Part shown: positions 48,701-60,700 of the stretch, piece by piece
How the letters are laid out: each line of letters starts with the position of its first letter
How positions within the stretch are numbered: position 1 is the first letter of the stretch
Source: Parietaria judaica
Lineage: Eukaryota; Streptophyta; Magnoliopsida; Rosales; Urticaceae
Length of the DNA: 64,000 nt
Assembly: GCA_954871525.1 (NCBI GenBank)
Contig: OX940871.1
Span: 17,576,532-17,640,531, forward strand
Direction of reading: 5' to 3'
Translations under genes and position numbers: made by a program
The notes under the pieces: model-generated
What the model was told of the DNA's origin: nothing
Databases searched by the model: none
The model's input: only the letters and a program-made list of their open reading frames with translations

Positions 48701-48835
48701 CTCTCAACTGGAGTTATCACAATTGACTATGTGAGGTCAAATGATAACATTGCGGATCCGCTAACCAAAGGGTTAAATCGAGAGCTAGTTGATAAGTCAT
48801 CAAAGGGAATGGGTCTCAAGCCCATTAGAGAATGA
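45797..48835 (+). pseudogene. copia-2 pol with one premature stop
   Basis: One continuous frame is interrupted by a single TGA at 47603-47605. The protease region has WWLDSSTTRH, where the active-site Asp-Ser-Gly has Ser for Gly. The integrase zinc region begins LWHGRLGH (near 46255). The integrase core carries FIDDSTKY, SDRGGEY and NGVAERKNRTL. Reverse transcriptase has KARLIIKGYRQ before the stop, and [18 protein letters not shown] and LYVDD (near 47880) after it. RNase H has YSDASWISD (near 48365), [10 protein letters not shown] and a C-terminal [15 protein letters not shown]. Resemblance is to Tnt1-type pol proteins. If the stop were read through, most of pol would be present; the protease change is a second lesion. 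Confidence 0.95.
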
Positions 48836-49414
48836 AGTCTCTACAGCGGAAACCCAACCTAACTGACTGGAGATCCCAAGAATTAGGTTCAAAGGGACAA
48901 CCTACCTGTATAGACCTTAACGGATCACTGTGGGGGTTATACCCTGGTCCATTCCTGTGATGAATAAACAGTGATATATGTAAGGTTTAAGGATAAGCTA
49001 AAGGCTTTTAATGATTCTTACATGCTGGTAAATGAAAAACCAAGCGGAGTATACAGTTTGCTTTTAAGTAAGATCACCTACGTTAGAGTGAAGTGGGGTC
49101 GCTTCAACGGAATTGTAAAGGGCGCAAGTTCCGTAAACTCTCGCAGAACCAGAAGGGTGTTCATGACCATGAAAGAACACAATAGTAAGAATTGAATCTG
49201 TAAAAAAGGATGAATTCTGTGTGAAATATATTTTGACTTACACGAACGGTCGAACAGTTCAAGGACATCGCGTCTACTGATCACCAAGGAAGCAATATAT
49301 ATCTAACAAGGGAAGGTTCAACGGTGATACCTACCTATCCTATGCAGGATTTGTCCATTGCACTCTATACCCAGTTAAAAGGTGTTGTCAAGAGTGAGCT
49401 GTCAATTTCATTTA
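48836..49414 (+). other. copia-2 3' untranslated region
   Basis: About 580 bp between the pol stop and the polypurine tract, unusually long. It contains GACTGGAGATCCCAAGAATT, a stretch I associate with related plant copia elements, which suggests a conserved noncoding role. No protein is supported. Confidence 0.5.
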
Positions 49415-49424
49415 TGTGGGGGAT
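49415..49424 (+). other. Polypurine tract of copia-2
   Basis: TGTGGGGGAT directly before the 3' LTR. Confidence 0.75.
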
Positions 49425-50095
49425 TGTTGGAAATAACTGCTGTTAAATGAAATTAATAATGTTGTTGAAAACGTTCAACAAACGGTAATTTTTCCGGCTC
49501 GTCAAAGAAACGTTCGGCGAAGCTTTAATAGGCAGTAAAATCGTTCTTCAAGTTTTAAACATAGAAAAAAACTGTCGAACGTTTTTAGTATTGATTGATA
49601 ATCAATATGAACAATCCTTGCATCCTATAAATGGCAGTGAACTCGACTTTCATTCGACACACAAAAACATACAAAAAACTGTTTACAAAATTCCCAAAAC
49701 CTTCTATCGAGTTTGTTCTTCATTTTCACTCCGAATCGAACTCAAAATCTTTTTGTTTCTTTTTAATTACCTGGGTATAGTTCACGGATTCTCTTCGTCG
49801 GCGTTTCTGAAGTGCTCAGATCCGTCGATTTGCCGTTGTATCCTGGGAGGCTACGTCCGACGAAACCTCTGGCACTGGAGGGGGCGAAAATTGCTATAAG
49901 GAAAACGTTCGTTCGTGCCTCGGCGGTACTCACCCGATTCTAGTTTTGCAGATCGACGCTGTTCTCCGGAGCTTTCTTCAAATCGGTGACGGACTCTCCG
50001 AGCTACTCCTCTTCAGGGAATCCTCGACTAAAAAGATAAATCGCTCTTTCTCTCTTTCTAAGTTTAATCTCTGGTTTAGGGAATTTATTCATACA
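49425..50095 (+). repeat. 3' LTR of copia-2
   Basis: A 671-bp LTR of the same length as the 5' LTR, followed by the target duplicate CATTA and then CRK exon sequence. Confidence 0.95.
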
Positions 50096-50252
50096 CATTA
50101 CGCTGCTCAAAGCTCGTCCGTCGTACGAATCCGTTGAAGGGATCGAAAGTCCGGAGTCATTGCACTTCGACTTCGAGACGATTAGAATGGCTACAGATGA
50201 CTTTTCGGAGGCCAATATGCTAGGTCAAGGTGGATTTGGCTCTGTTTACAAG

Positions 50253-51962
50253 GTAAGTTGTTAATTGTAATATAAAAGTACATGATTATTTCTCTTAACC
50301 AGATGATCTGAATGCAAGAGTCATAAAGCAAATTGACAGAGGGTTTACATAAAGTAAAACTTTTATAAATTAATCTTTGTCATATATAACTTCTTCGAGA
50401 TATTTTTTTCCAATCTCTAACTTCGACTAATATGGTAAAAATATATCCATTTCTATAAGATAATATATTTGATATGGTCCCATTAATATGGTCCCATTAA
50501 TATCATAGATTAATAATTTGATATTAAGAGTTTACAACTTACAAGTATGTATAAGAAGCCAATAAAATTCTAATGTAGGTTTTTTCTTTCTTAAAGGCTT
50601 CTTTTTTTCTTTCCTTTTTTAATTATAGCATCTAACACTTCAATTTTGTCTACATTCAACATGCCGTACACATTTATGTCTTATGAATGTGATTTAGTAT
50701 ATGTACATCCAATTATATAGTAAATTTTTTATAAATTAATAATGTTGGGATCGGAAAAATTTATTATATTATCGAATTAGTAATTTATAAAATTTCAGTA
50801 ATATAATTATTATAATTAAAAAAAATCATACATAACATTTCAAGAATACTAATATAATTATATCCCTTTTTAGAAAACATTGTATAAAGAAAATTTTTTA
50901 TTGAAGTAGTGTTGTTTCACTCAAATCTCAATCATACAATTGTAGCGATAATTATTTTGATCAATTTCTTGTTACATCACGAAAATACAACATCATACCT
51001 TCTTAATGCAATGCAAAAGCCTAGAGATGAAGTTGAATGAAACATCGATTTCAAGAATAAGCAAATCATTTTAGAATCATATTTAAAAATACTATCGGAC
51101 TAGTTATTTAATGCGCTTTATTATTTAAAATGATGTCGTAACTAGTTATGTAATTATATTTTATTTATGTTTATTTCATAACTAATATTATTATTTTTAT
51201 ATTGAATTATTAGTTTATATATTAGTCGGGACCTATATACTTATATAAAAATAATTATCTAATAAAATTTAACGAATTATTAATTTAGCTAGTTAGGCAC
51301 GAGTTGGGAATAGACAAAATTATTATTTAATCGAGGTTATTAATTTATCGAGGTTTTTATTTATATATATTTATATCTATATATATACTTCTAATAATGA
51401 GTAGATATCATATAAGTACAAAGAAATTCATTTTATCATTAAAAAAAATATTATCATTGTTGTTTAATTATTAAATATAAGTTCATTGAAAGAAAAAAAT
51501 AATCATCTCATAATTTTTTTTTTAACTCCCGGAGAACACTCATTTAATAAAATATTAATCCATAAAATTTCACGAGATCTCGATAATATTATTACTTTAT
51601 GGAAGTCTTTTATTATAGTTTGCCACTTGTAGCTATTCGAAATGGTGAATCTGGTTAAGCTAATGCATCACAATATATAGGGATAATAGCGGTTAAGTAT
51701 CCATTCTTTGGCCATTTGAGCAAATAGAAGTAGAAACCAAATTAATACGGTAGAAGTAGTCAAACGCTACAAACGTGTGTTAGGATACACATTCAATCAA
51801 TTTTTTTTAACCTCTGTTAGTCAATCTAATAAGAGGGCCAAACACCATAACAAACTAAAGCTAGAGATCCTAAACACTAGATATATCTACGTGAAAACTG
51901 AAATTGAAAAGATAATCACGGGGATGGAGACAAAGTACAAAAAAATAAAAAATAAAAAATAA

Positions 51963-51995
<33 letters not shown>

Positions 51996-52397
51996 CTATA
52001 TATATAAAAGGAATAGACTTTTTGTTAAAGATCGAAGGATTTTATAATAATAATAATAATAGTAATAATAATAATAATAACAACGACTATGTTAACTAAT
52101 CCTTGAAAGGGCCATTAAAATTCCCTACACATGCGACCGTACCAATCCCCAAAATATAAAATAAATAATGTTACACCAAAAAATTTGTAATGTACGTCAA
52201 AATTTGTAACGATTTGTTTTCAATAAATGTGGGCCTTTAGATTGTATTTTCATATCTATCAATAAGCTGAGTACTTATATGAGCCTTGATGTAAAGTAAC
52301 TAAATTTGAGTCACGTAATTTACCAGAAGAACAAGTTTATTTTGATTTATCTACTATGTTTGATTGAACATCTTGTATTAATGGTGTATAAAATTAG
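50253..52397. other. Expanded CRK intron with transposon relics
   Basis: 2.1 kb between kinase exons. Contains Emigrant-like words near 50730-50800 and 51300-51360. At 51665-51720 there is GGGATAATAGCGGTTAAGTA, resembling the foldback-element ends. A (TAA)n microsatellite lies at 51962-51994 with a second near 52045-52080. TCTATATATATAAAAGGAAT at about 51995 resembles a Helitron 5' end. None could be delimited. Confidence 0.5.
51962..51994. repeat. (TAA)n microsatellite
   Basis: About 11 TAA/AAT units, with a further interrupted run about 60 bp downstream. Confidence 0.9.
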
Positions 52398-54088
52398 GGA
52401 AGGTTTCCTAATGGACAAGATGTTGCTGTGAAGAGATTGTCCGTAGGTTCAGACCAAGGATATCTCGAATTCCAGAACGAGGTAATGCTAGTTGCCAGAC
52501 TTCAACATCGGAATCTCGTTAGACTTCTCGGTTTCTGCCTTCTAGGAAGCGAAAGGCTTCTTATCTATGAGTTCGTCCCCAACACAAGTCTCGACCATTT
52601 TCTATTTGGTATATTTCTTCATTTTTTTCCACGGCTTTTTGCATTAATTAATCCTCCTTTTACTCATTTGCATTGCTTTAATCATACTTTAATATCTAAA
52701 TTATATATAGATTCAAGCAAGAGGACAAATTTAGACTGGGAAAGGCGATACAAAATCATCGGAGGCATTGCTCGAGGACTTCTTTACTTGCACGAAGATT
52801 CTCGCCTAAGAATTATTCATAGAGATCTCAAAGCTAGTAATATTTTGCTAGACGAGGAGATGCATCCTAAAATTTCTGATTTCGGAATGGCGAGATTATT
52901 TCAAATTGATCAAACTCAAGGTTCTACAAGACGAATTGTCTACAAATAGTTGTAATATTAATATGTTATCTTTGTTTTGAAGTGATTACATGGCTCCAGA
53001 ATACGTGATACACGGATTATTTTCAGTGAAATCAGATGTATATAGTTTTGGAGTATTGCTTCTAGAAATAATTAGCGGGCAGAAAAATAACAACTTCTGC
53101 TATGAAGACCACCAAGAAGACCTTCTAAGCTTTGTAAGTACAAAATCATACATGAATATAATATATATATATATATGATATATGTTGAATAAATCACGAA
53201 AACCAATGAAAAATTGATGAATCCTTCACAAATTTTATAAAATTATCAACGATTTACCGAGTATAGTATACGGCATAAAAGTTTTGCTTTGATGATTTCT
53301 AGTTACCAATAAGTGTAAGAGACAATAGCATAAAATATTAAAATGTACCCAAATTAGGGGAGAAATAACAGTCATATAACCTAACTTTTATTTGGCAATG
53401 ATTGAAGTACCCATGTTGCTATAAAACTTTATAGCATGTGTTTTTTTTTTTTTTTTTATTTTATGCATTATGTGTTTTTTGCTAGTTTATATTGATGTGG
53501 CATCATACTATCACTTATGTTTTATTACACACCTTTTATCACGAGGATACATGGTTGATGAGGGTACAAACACATGGGAATAGCAAAATAGAGACAAAAA
53601 AACACAGTCCTTGTATTTACGCTACTTGGTACATGACTACTAATTTCACCTAAATTTGTTACATTTGTCGCACAATTATGAAAACTACTGTAATTTTAAC
53701 AATAAATATATTTAATTTTAACAATATTATATATATATATATTTATTCTCAATAGTTAAAGAACATTATTTCTACACAATTCTCGCAGACATGGAGAAAT
53801 TGGAGGAACAATACAGCTATGAACATTGTGGATCCTCTAGTTGGACATGGCTGGAGATCTGATACATTAAGATGCATCCACATTGCTCTTTTGTGCGTTC
53901 AAGAAGATGTTGCCAATCGACCAACCATGAACGCGATAGTTCTCATGTTGAATAGCAACTCTTTGTCTTTGCCAGCTCCGTCGAAACCGGGTTTTTTCAT
54001 GAACAACACTACACAAAATTTGAAGAGGGAATCCGATCGACCAAATTCTATCATTGAGGCTTCCATCAGCGAGCTCTACCCTCGCTAA

Positions 54089-56121
54089 TATGAACGTTAG
54101 TTTGCTTACATTCGGTAAAGCTATCGATAGTTCTTATGATCTTTTTCAGTAGTTAATTTCTTTTATGTTAAGGTTTATGTCTTTAACCTACTATGTTGGC
54201 CAGGCCCATTCCAAATCTTTCCGATGCGACTTGAGTTTATTAAAAAAAATTGGGAGCTCTACGCCATGAACCCCGAAAAAGGATCTTAGAATAGACCTAA
54301 TTCTGTATTTGAGATTGTATATTTTTCTTTTTATGAGTTGATAATAAGTCGATGATATGTTCATGTATTCTTCGCACCTATAAACAAAAGTTGTGTTGTT
54401 TCCTCTGATAGCATTCTAGTCAATTATGTGTATTTTTCACTCTATTGTAGTTCACCTTTTGATACGCAATGCATTAATGATTAATTCAACTTTTTTTTTA
54501 CCTTTTGTTGATGCTGAAAAATAGATTAAACATTGTAGCGGCCGATGTCTTGATAATGGGGAACGCTCCGCCAACCACCAGCGGGACTTGGAGGAGACGT
54601 GGAAGATCGACGAGGTTCACTTCAACGTTTGGGGCTTGGCTGATGACTTCTTTTGCCCTCCCTCTCACCTCTCTAGACCATTTTTTTCTTCTCATAATTT
54701 CTTCCGTGTTCTTTCGAATCTAAATTTCTTTAGAACATTTGCGCTTTGAATGTAGCAATGTAACATTTAGAAGAAGATGTTAGAATATTAAGTTATTACA
54801 AAAGAATTTATTTTGATGCTTATGCTATAAAAGAAAATATATGAGTACTATACATGCGTCAATTATAAAATAAAATACATAACGAATATATACGGTAAAA
54901 GTACCAAATAATATCTCAAAATATGTAACACATTCCATATCTTAGGTGACTAAAGTTATAAAAAAAAAAAAAAAAAGTCTCGTGTCACAGTCCTCTTAAA
55001 AAAAATTCAATTTCAGAAGAAAAAAAAAAGATAGTTGGATCTTAATTAAATATTTATTTTTAAATTAAGATCAACCGGTCCTAAAAATGTCTTAAGAAAA
55101 TACCAGAACCATAAATTTTGGTTTAGATAAAATCCGGAATTCAGAAAGTTCCGGGTTTGAATTTTTTTCAAGAATGAAAAATTCAGCACCCGGATACTAT
55201 TTTTTTTTCTTCTTCTCATATTTACAATATTACTTGGGACACATAAGAACGTTTTCCATGTAAACTCAATGTAATGCATTATGCAGAGACTCAAACATTG
55301 GTGAGTCTGAGTTAGGGGTCTGTGGATTAATCGATAACTGAATTTAAAAACCGTAACGAAAAGTATCCGATTTAAAATAACCGTAAGTGATTGAAAAAAA
55401 AAACAGGTTAATGTTAACCATATCCGTTTCATGCCGGATACGGTTACTGATTTATTAAAACAATTATTTTTGTAACCGGTTTTAATATTAAATATTTAAA
55501 AATATATATTTTAAGTTACGTTAGAGAGTTATGTTAAGAACCGGTATGTTTTATTTGGACCAATATGTTTTATTGGAACTGGTATATTATATTTGAGATT
55601 TATTTTGAAACGGTATGTGTTATTTGAGCCGATATGTTTTATTTTTGCGATAAAATGTGTTGAATGTTTTTATAAAAAAAATAAATAACTGAATTTGGTT
55701 AACCGGTTTCATAACAGTAATCGGTTTTAAAAAAAGGCTAAGGTCATTAAACAAAATATTATATTTGTTATAAATTAGAAATCCAGTTTGACCAATTTTC
55801 GGTTAACAAGTTTTAAAAAACAGGTTAAGGTTATTAAAATACGAATAACTGAAATTAGGTTAAAAACCAAATACACAGTGAGAGAAAAGAAATTAACCGG
55901 CCAGGTGCATAATAAACCTAATTGTAGAGTTAATTTGTCAAAAAACAAATTGAGAGTTATATATACATATTAATGATGGGTGGTAAATGGTAATCAAATA
56001 AAATATGACTGGTGTTGTGTTGAGGTCATTTCTTCACATTTGCCAAACTAAATGGCGTATTTGTATAAAAAGTAAAAATAAAGGGTCTAAAATTTAATAT
56101 CCAAACCCTAGAAGAGCCTCA
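54089..56121. other. Gene-free stretch after the kinase pseudogene
   Basis: 54525-54660 is GC-richer and open on both strands, but I recognise no domain. 55310-55960 is filled with degenerate AACCGGTTT/AAACCGTAA-type words, like an eroded transposon. No gene is called. Confidence 0.45.
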
Positions 56122-56128
56122 ATGGCGT

Positions 56129-56138
56129 CTATAAAAAC
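56129..56138 (+). promoter_or_regulatory. TATA-like element before a short ORF
   Basis: CTATAAAAAC, about 130 bp upstream of the ATG at 56264, followed by a pyrimidine-rich stretch that could be a transcript start. Confidence 0.4.
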
Positions 56139-56263
56139 AACCCACGGCCACTCTTCCTCTCAGCCATCCCATTCTGAATCTTCGATTACTCTTTCATATT
56201 TTCTGATCAAGAACTCGTTTTCTGTTGATAAATTTTATTATAATTATTATTTGTGTTTTGAGA

Positions 56264-56386
56264 ATGAAAGGTTGTGTCTCGGTGATGATGAAATACGATG
56301 ACGAGTCCGATGAAATCCATTCTATTAACCCTGACGACATTACGAGGCATTTGTCTGAGAGACTCAACCTCAATCTCTTGTTTTAA
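56264..56386 (+). CDS. Putative 40-residue small protein of unknown function
   Basis: An ORF from ATG 56264 to TAA 56386. It begins MKGCVSVMMKYDDESDEIHS and ends SERLNLNLLF. Composition is acidic in the middle, with no signal peptide and no cysteine pattern. Codon composition is GC-richer than the flanks, and a TATA-like box lies 130 bp upstream with an unbroken leader. I do not recognise the family. It could be a small-peptide gene, the first exon of something lost, or chance. Confidence 0.3.
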   Translation: MKGCVSVMMKYDDESDEIHSINPDDITRHLSERLNLNLLF

Positions 56387-59321
56387 ACTTGATTCCGGCA
56401 TAATGATGACAGTTTCTTCTGATTATTTCTTTGATTAATCACAACCTCCTACTCATACTGAATGCCGGATTCGTTTACTTTTTTTCATTTTTCAAAATTT
56501 TTTTGGGGGGGTTGAAATGAAATTGAGAGAAAAAGATTGGTGTAGCGATGAGGTTAAGAAATTTAGAGCACCGATGATTTTTTGTTTCAACCACTTCTGA
56601 TTTTTTATACGGGTTTTATCAGTCCCCGCCTGAACCGCAGCGGAATCTTTATAAGTTAATGTGATTATGTTTAAAGAATTTTATTATATTATCGAAGGAT
56701 GATTTAATAATTTTAATAAGAGTTGAAATCATATAAAATTTAAGGGAGTTTTGCTGTACAAAATATTTATATATAGAAAAAAAATTTACTGAAGATTCTA
56801 TTATTTAAGGGCGTCTTCCTGGTTGAGGCTGTGGAAGCCGGGGGCGTGGCCCGTCGTGGCTAAACATGGCACAACGTACCCCAAGAGATCCAAATAATTC
56901 TATTTTGATTTAAATCTAATCTTGACGTGCAAAATGAAAATTATAAACTGAGAATAACAACATCAAAAAAATAAGAGGGACTTGCTAAGCTGATTCAAGG
57001 TTGGCTCGTATGGAATTTTAGTAAAAAATTAAGAAGTTTGAATGAAAATGTAATCTATATGACTTGGCACAATCTAAAAGCAAAGATATTGGTTTCCTAT
57101 TTTCTCACATTTTAGAAATTTTTTTCAGTTATAAAATGATCCTTAATTAATTCATTCATCAATAATCTTAGTGATCACGTTCATATTTTTCGATATGAGG
57201 AGCCAAATTTTATTTTAATGACAATTAAAAAAAAATATTCAATGCATTATCATGACAATTAATAGAGCACCTTGGTTCACATTACAACAAATGCACGATA
57301 TACATCTCATATAATTATTTGTACATATAATATATATCTCACATCACAGATATTATTATTTTCATTCCAAAACACTAAAATACGGGGGTAATTAATCCAT
57401 ACATAAGAGAAGTTTTTCAAGTGCATGCACATTTATAAAAAAAAATGTATATGAATAATAATTAAAAAAAAAACAAGCAAAGAGTTCAGATCCTGTTTTC
57501 TCAAATATTAATATTTTTGTAATAAAAAAAGCTATTGATTTAATCTTGATTGACCTCTCACGTTAGAGTTGCATTGCATCATTTATTTGCATTTCATAAT
57601 TCATAATTTCATTGATGAAATTAAATAAATTAGAAAACCTATCTCCAATTTACTCCACCATAACTTATACAATTAAACTCAAGTCCACCTGGCTTCTCAC
57701 CCTCTCTGCTTATCGAGCATTAAGGAAATATTAATTATATTATACACACTAAATTTATTGCTAAAATAACGTTTAAGTATATTCAAATATATAGCTAAAC
57801 TCTTCTAAATTTCTCTCCATCAAAATCTAAATCCACCCACAAGAAATCCATTTTCTTAGAAACCCACCTCCAAGAAATTCATTTATTTGAATCAATTTCT
57901 AATTTAATTATACAACTTCCTCGATAATTTTTTTTTTTTTTTTGCATGAAGACTCTAATTTGTGTTGTCTGTATGGTTTCAGGTATTATGCTTTGGTGTT
58001 CACACATATCTTCGATAATCAACTCACGAAAGCAATCTAATTGAAAAACTCACGAGTGGATCTTCGATCTCAGGATTTGGATCGCAAGATTAGTAAAAAG
58101 AAGTAAGTTTAACGTCCTGCATCGACGTACTACTTGCATGTATTTTGGCTTGATTTAAGTATATAGATGATAGCTATGTTCTGTATCAATGTTCAGAAAC
58201 CATCATCGCATGGTATGGCCACCATGTCAACGACTCCTGCCAGTGTATGATGATATTGTTGGTCGTATACAGGAGAGAGCATCTATTTTCCAGAAACGGA
58301 TGTAGACTAGGATAACTACAATTGGTCGCTTTTTCTCTCCAGAATAAAATGAGTTAGTTTTTTCTTATATATATTTTGCAAATATGTGTAAAAACACAAA
58401 CATAGCTTCACATTTTCTGGCTTTGAATACGATATAGTTTTTTTATTATTATTATATATATATATATATATATATTCTCAATATGACTAAAAACACAAAA
58501 TTTTGGTTGTGAATTGTATATATGCATTTGAATACGATATATTTTAATTTTTGGTTGTGAACTGTACATATATACATGATAAAGTTTGTGCATAGAGTGA
58601 TATTTCAATCATAACGTTTCTTTAGTTTTTTGTTTTTTTTTTTTTTATATAACTACAATATATTAGCCTGATTCATATTTTTCGTTTCTTATGTTCCATT
58701 GTTTTTGTTGAGATTACCAATAAATAAGGTACTTGCTTTTTCATAAATCCTATTTACGATTGATGAGGGATCAATATCCTTTAGTGTACAAGTTATTTAT
58801 TTTAATATACAAATATGCATAAATCAATTTATATATGTCACTAAAATTTGAGTGACTTTAAATATATTGGAAATTATGGTCCGGACTCACTGGTTTTTCA
58901 TATAAATAGGCAAACATTAGTTTATTTATTTATATATTGTATTTTTAATCAATACTTATCATCCCAATATGTTAGCATCTTTCATCGTACAAAAATGCTA
59001 ACAGTAAAATTTCTTAAGTTTTCAATTATTTTTTTGGGTACAAATTAAGTAAGATACTGAGATTACATTACCAATGCCAAGCCAAGAAAAATAGTTCATA
59101 TGGAAGAGGTATGCCAAAAGCGGAAAGTAATAGCTCATATTGGTACACTTTAATTTTGATGTTATATAGACTATTATCATTTAAATACAACAACAAAAAG
59201 TCAATTATAAGTAATTTAACAAAACAATGTAACATGATATAATGATATAAAAAATGTTGCACAAAGAGAAAATGAAAAAACGTTTTGTGCTTTCTGGCAC
59301 AATTAGAGTGTAATCATTTAA
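56387..59321. other. Gene-free stretch
   Basis: 57980-58330 is less AT-rich and could be part of a noncoding transcript, with possible splice sites TTTCAG near 57982 and AAGTAAGTT near 58102. No reading frame holds. (TA)n runs lie at 58453-58476. Nothing else is supported. Confidence 0.4.
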
Positions 59322-59556
59322 TACATTTTTTTTTTGACATTTTATCTTATTCCAGAGCGAATGTACCCACGTAATTTTCTCTACACCATATTTAGCAACA
59401 CATTCACACCATTTTAGTGTGAGAAATGCAGTCCCATGTACATTTTTTTTTTTGACATTTTATCTTATTCTAGAGCGAATGTACCCACGTAATTTTCTCT
59501 ACGCCATATTTAGCAACACATTCACACCATTCTAGTGTGAGAAATGCAGTCCCATG
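59322..59556. repeat. Tandem duplication, two 117/118-bp units
   Basis: Units 59322-59438 and 59439-59556 begin TACATTTTTTTTTTGACA and end GCAGTCCCATG. They differ at about three bases and by one T in the T-run. Each holds the small inverted repeat CACACCATTTTAGTGTGAG. Confidence 0.95.
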
Positions 59557-59855
59557 TCCGCAATTTAACAAATATGTTTTATATACATATTTAATTATTT
59601 TTCTTAAAATTAAAGAATATTATATGTGTTCGCTTAACAAACATAGTCTAACAATATCTAAAAAAGACAATTTTCCTATTAATATTTTGGTCAAACTCTA
59701 ATTTAACTTTAAATTGAATATTTTTTAGAATAATATTATATTTATCCATTATTTTTAAAGTTTTTTTTAATTTATAATTGATCATCGCTAAAACATCATA
59801 ATAAAAATGGAATTTTATTAAAAAATTATAAAAATTGTAGAAGACATATTATCGT

Positions 59856-60700
59856 CACCGCGCGAAGCGCGGTGCTGTCCACTAGGGGTGAAAGTGGATA
59901 GGATAAGATAGGATATGGGCATGTTGACTAACTGTATCCACATATGTGGATATAAAATAATTATATCCATTAACCATTTTTATTTTTGATTATCCAATTT
60001 AAATGCGGTTAGCGGTTAGCGGATCGAATTGGTTAATTTAAGGCGGATAGCGGATATTATCCAATTAATTTTGTTAGTGAAAAACAAATATATCAAACAT
60101 AAAAATATAGCAAGAATAGTGAAACATAAAACATTCAAAAATATCATAAATCATATTTCATAAGTACCCAAAGTACCAAACCATATTTATATGACATAAA
60201 AGACCACAAAAACATATGGTCTAACACTAGAATATTAGCTACATATTCTAGAGATACAAATATGAATACAAACGATTATTAAAAAGGCAAGATGAGATCT
60301 GAATTATAATAAATATTATATTCAAAGTAATCAAAGCACAAAGATAATAATGGACAAGGTAGGAATATAACCTACCTAGGTTAATATAAAGGACCATCCA
60401 ATCCACCGATAGCACTAATAAAATAAAATAAAAAATATTTATATATAATATATATTTAATTATTTATTTTTTTATTTTTAAAAATTGGTTGCGGTTAAAG
60501 CGGATATCCAATTTAAATTAAAAAATATAACCATTAACCAATCCAATTCTGAAAAGCAGTTGCGGATATCCATAACCATATTAAGCGGTTGATTAAAAAT
60601 GGATTAAATATCGGATATTTCGTAGCGGAGCGAATAGGATACGATTGCGATTAGCGGATGGCGGATGGCGGATAAATATTTCAGCCCTACTGTCCACTAG
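59856..60700 (+). mobile_element. Helitron-like 3' terminus, split by a hAT insertion
   Basis: A perfect hairpin CACCGCGC-GAA-GCGCGGTG (59856-59874) is followed by CTGTCCAC. After removing the hAT element and one copy of its duplication, TAGT follows at once, giving CTAG then T: the canonical Helitron end of hairpin, short spacer, CTRR and T. The 5' end was not found, so the length and gene content of the Helitron are unknown. Confidence 0.7.
59883..60689. mobile_element. hAT MITE nested in the Helitron end
   Basis: An 807-bp element with ends TAGGGGTGAAAG and ATTTCAGCCCTA and a perfect 8-bp target duplication CTGTCCAC (59875-59882 and 60690-60697). Subterminal regions carry many GCGGATA/TATCCAAT words. 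No transposase. Confidence 0.9.

Larger units (their letters stand above)
44601..50100 (+). mobile_element. Ty1/copia LTR retrotransposon lacking gag (copia-2), inside the CRK gene
   Basis: Two 671-bp LTRs starting TGTTGG and ending CATACA (44606-45276 and 49425-50095), with target duplication CATTA (44601-44605 and 50096-50100). About 11 differences between the LTRs by eye (1.6 percent) make it clearly younger than copia-1. The inside holds one pol frame with a single premature stop, but only about 520 bp between the 5' LTR and pol. No gag, no CCHC knuckle and no recognisable initiator-tRNA primer site is seen. It would need proteins supplied in trans. It splits the CRK pseudogene after its TM exon. 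Confidence 0.95.
42605..54088 (+). pseudogene. Cysteine-rich receptor-like kinase (DUF26/CRK) pseudogene
   Basis: CRKs are plasma-membrane receptor kinases with two extracellular DUF26 domains. Exon 1 starts at 42605 with a signal peptide (MPLKYLLFSFSTILIS) and the first half of DUF26-1, including CRGDVPPNDCQNC (C-X8-C-X2-C). It is then cut by a MITE, and the rest of the ectodomain is missing. The TM exon is 44356-44478. Kinase exons are about 50114-50252 (GQGGFG), 52398-52608 (VAVKRL), 52711-52949 ([11 protein letters not shown]), 52983-53133 (MAPEY) and 53789-54088 (C-lobe, TAA stop). The end of the 52711 exon has lost its donor and the GTYG activation-loop codons and runs into a stop. A copia element separates the TM and kinase exons. 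Catalytic Lys, HRD and DFG are all retained, so decay is recent or mosaic. Confidence 0.92.

Noticed and set aside
58225..58310. Box C/D snoRNA suggested by ATGATGA near 58246
   Set aside because: No CTGA box or terminal stem at a suitable distance.
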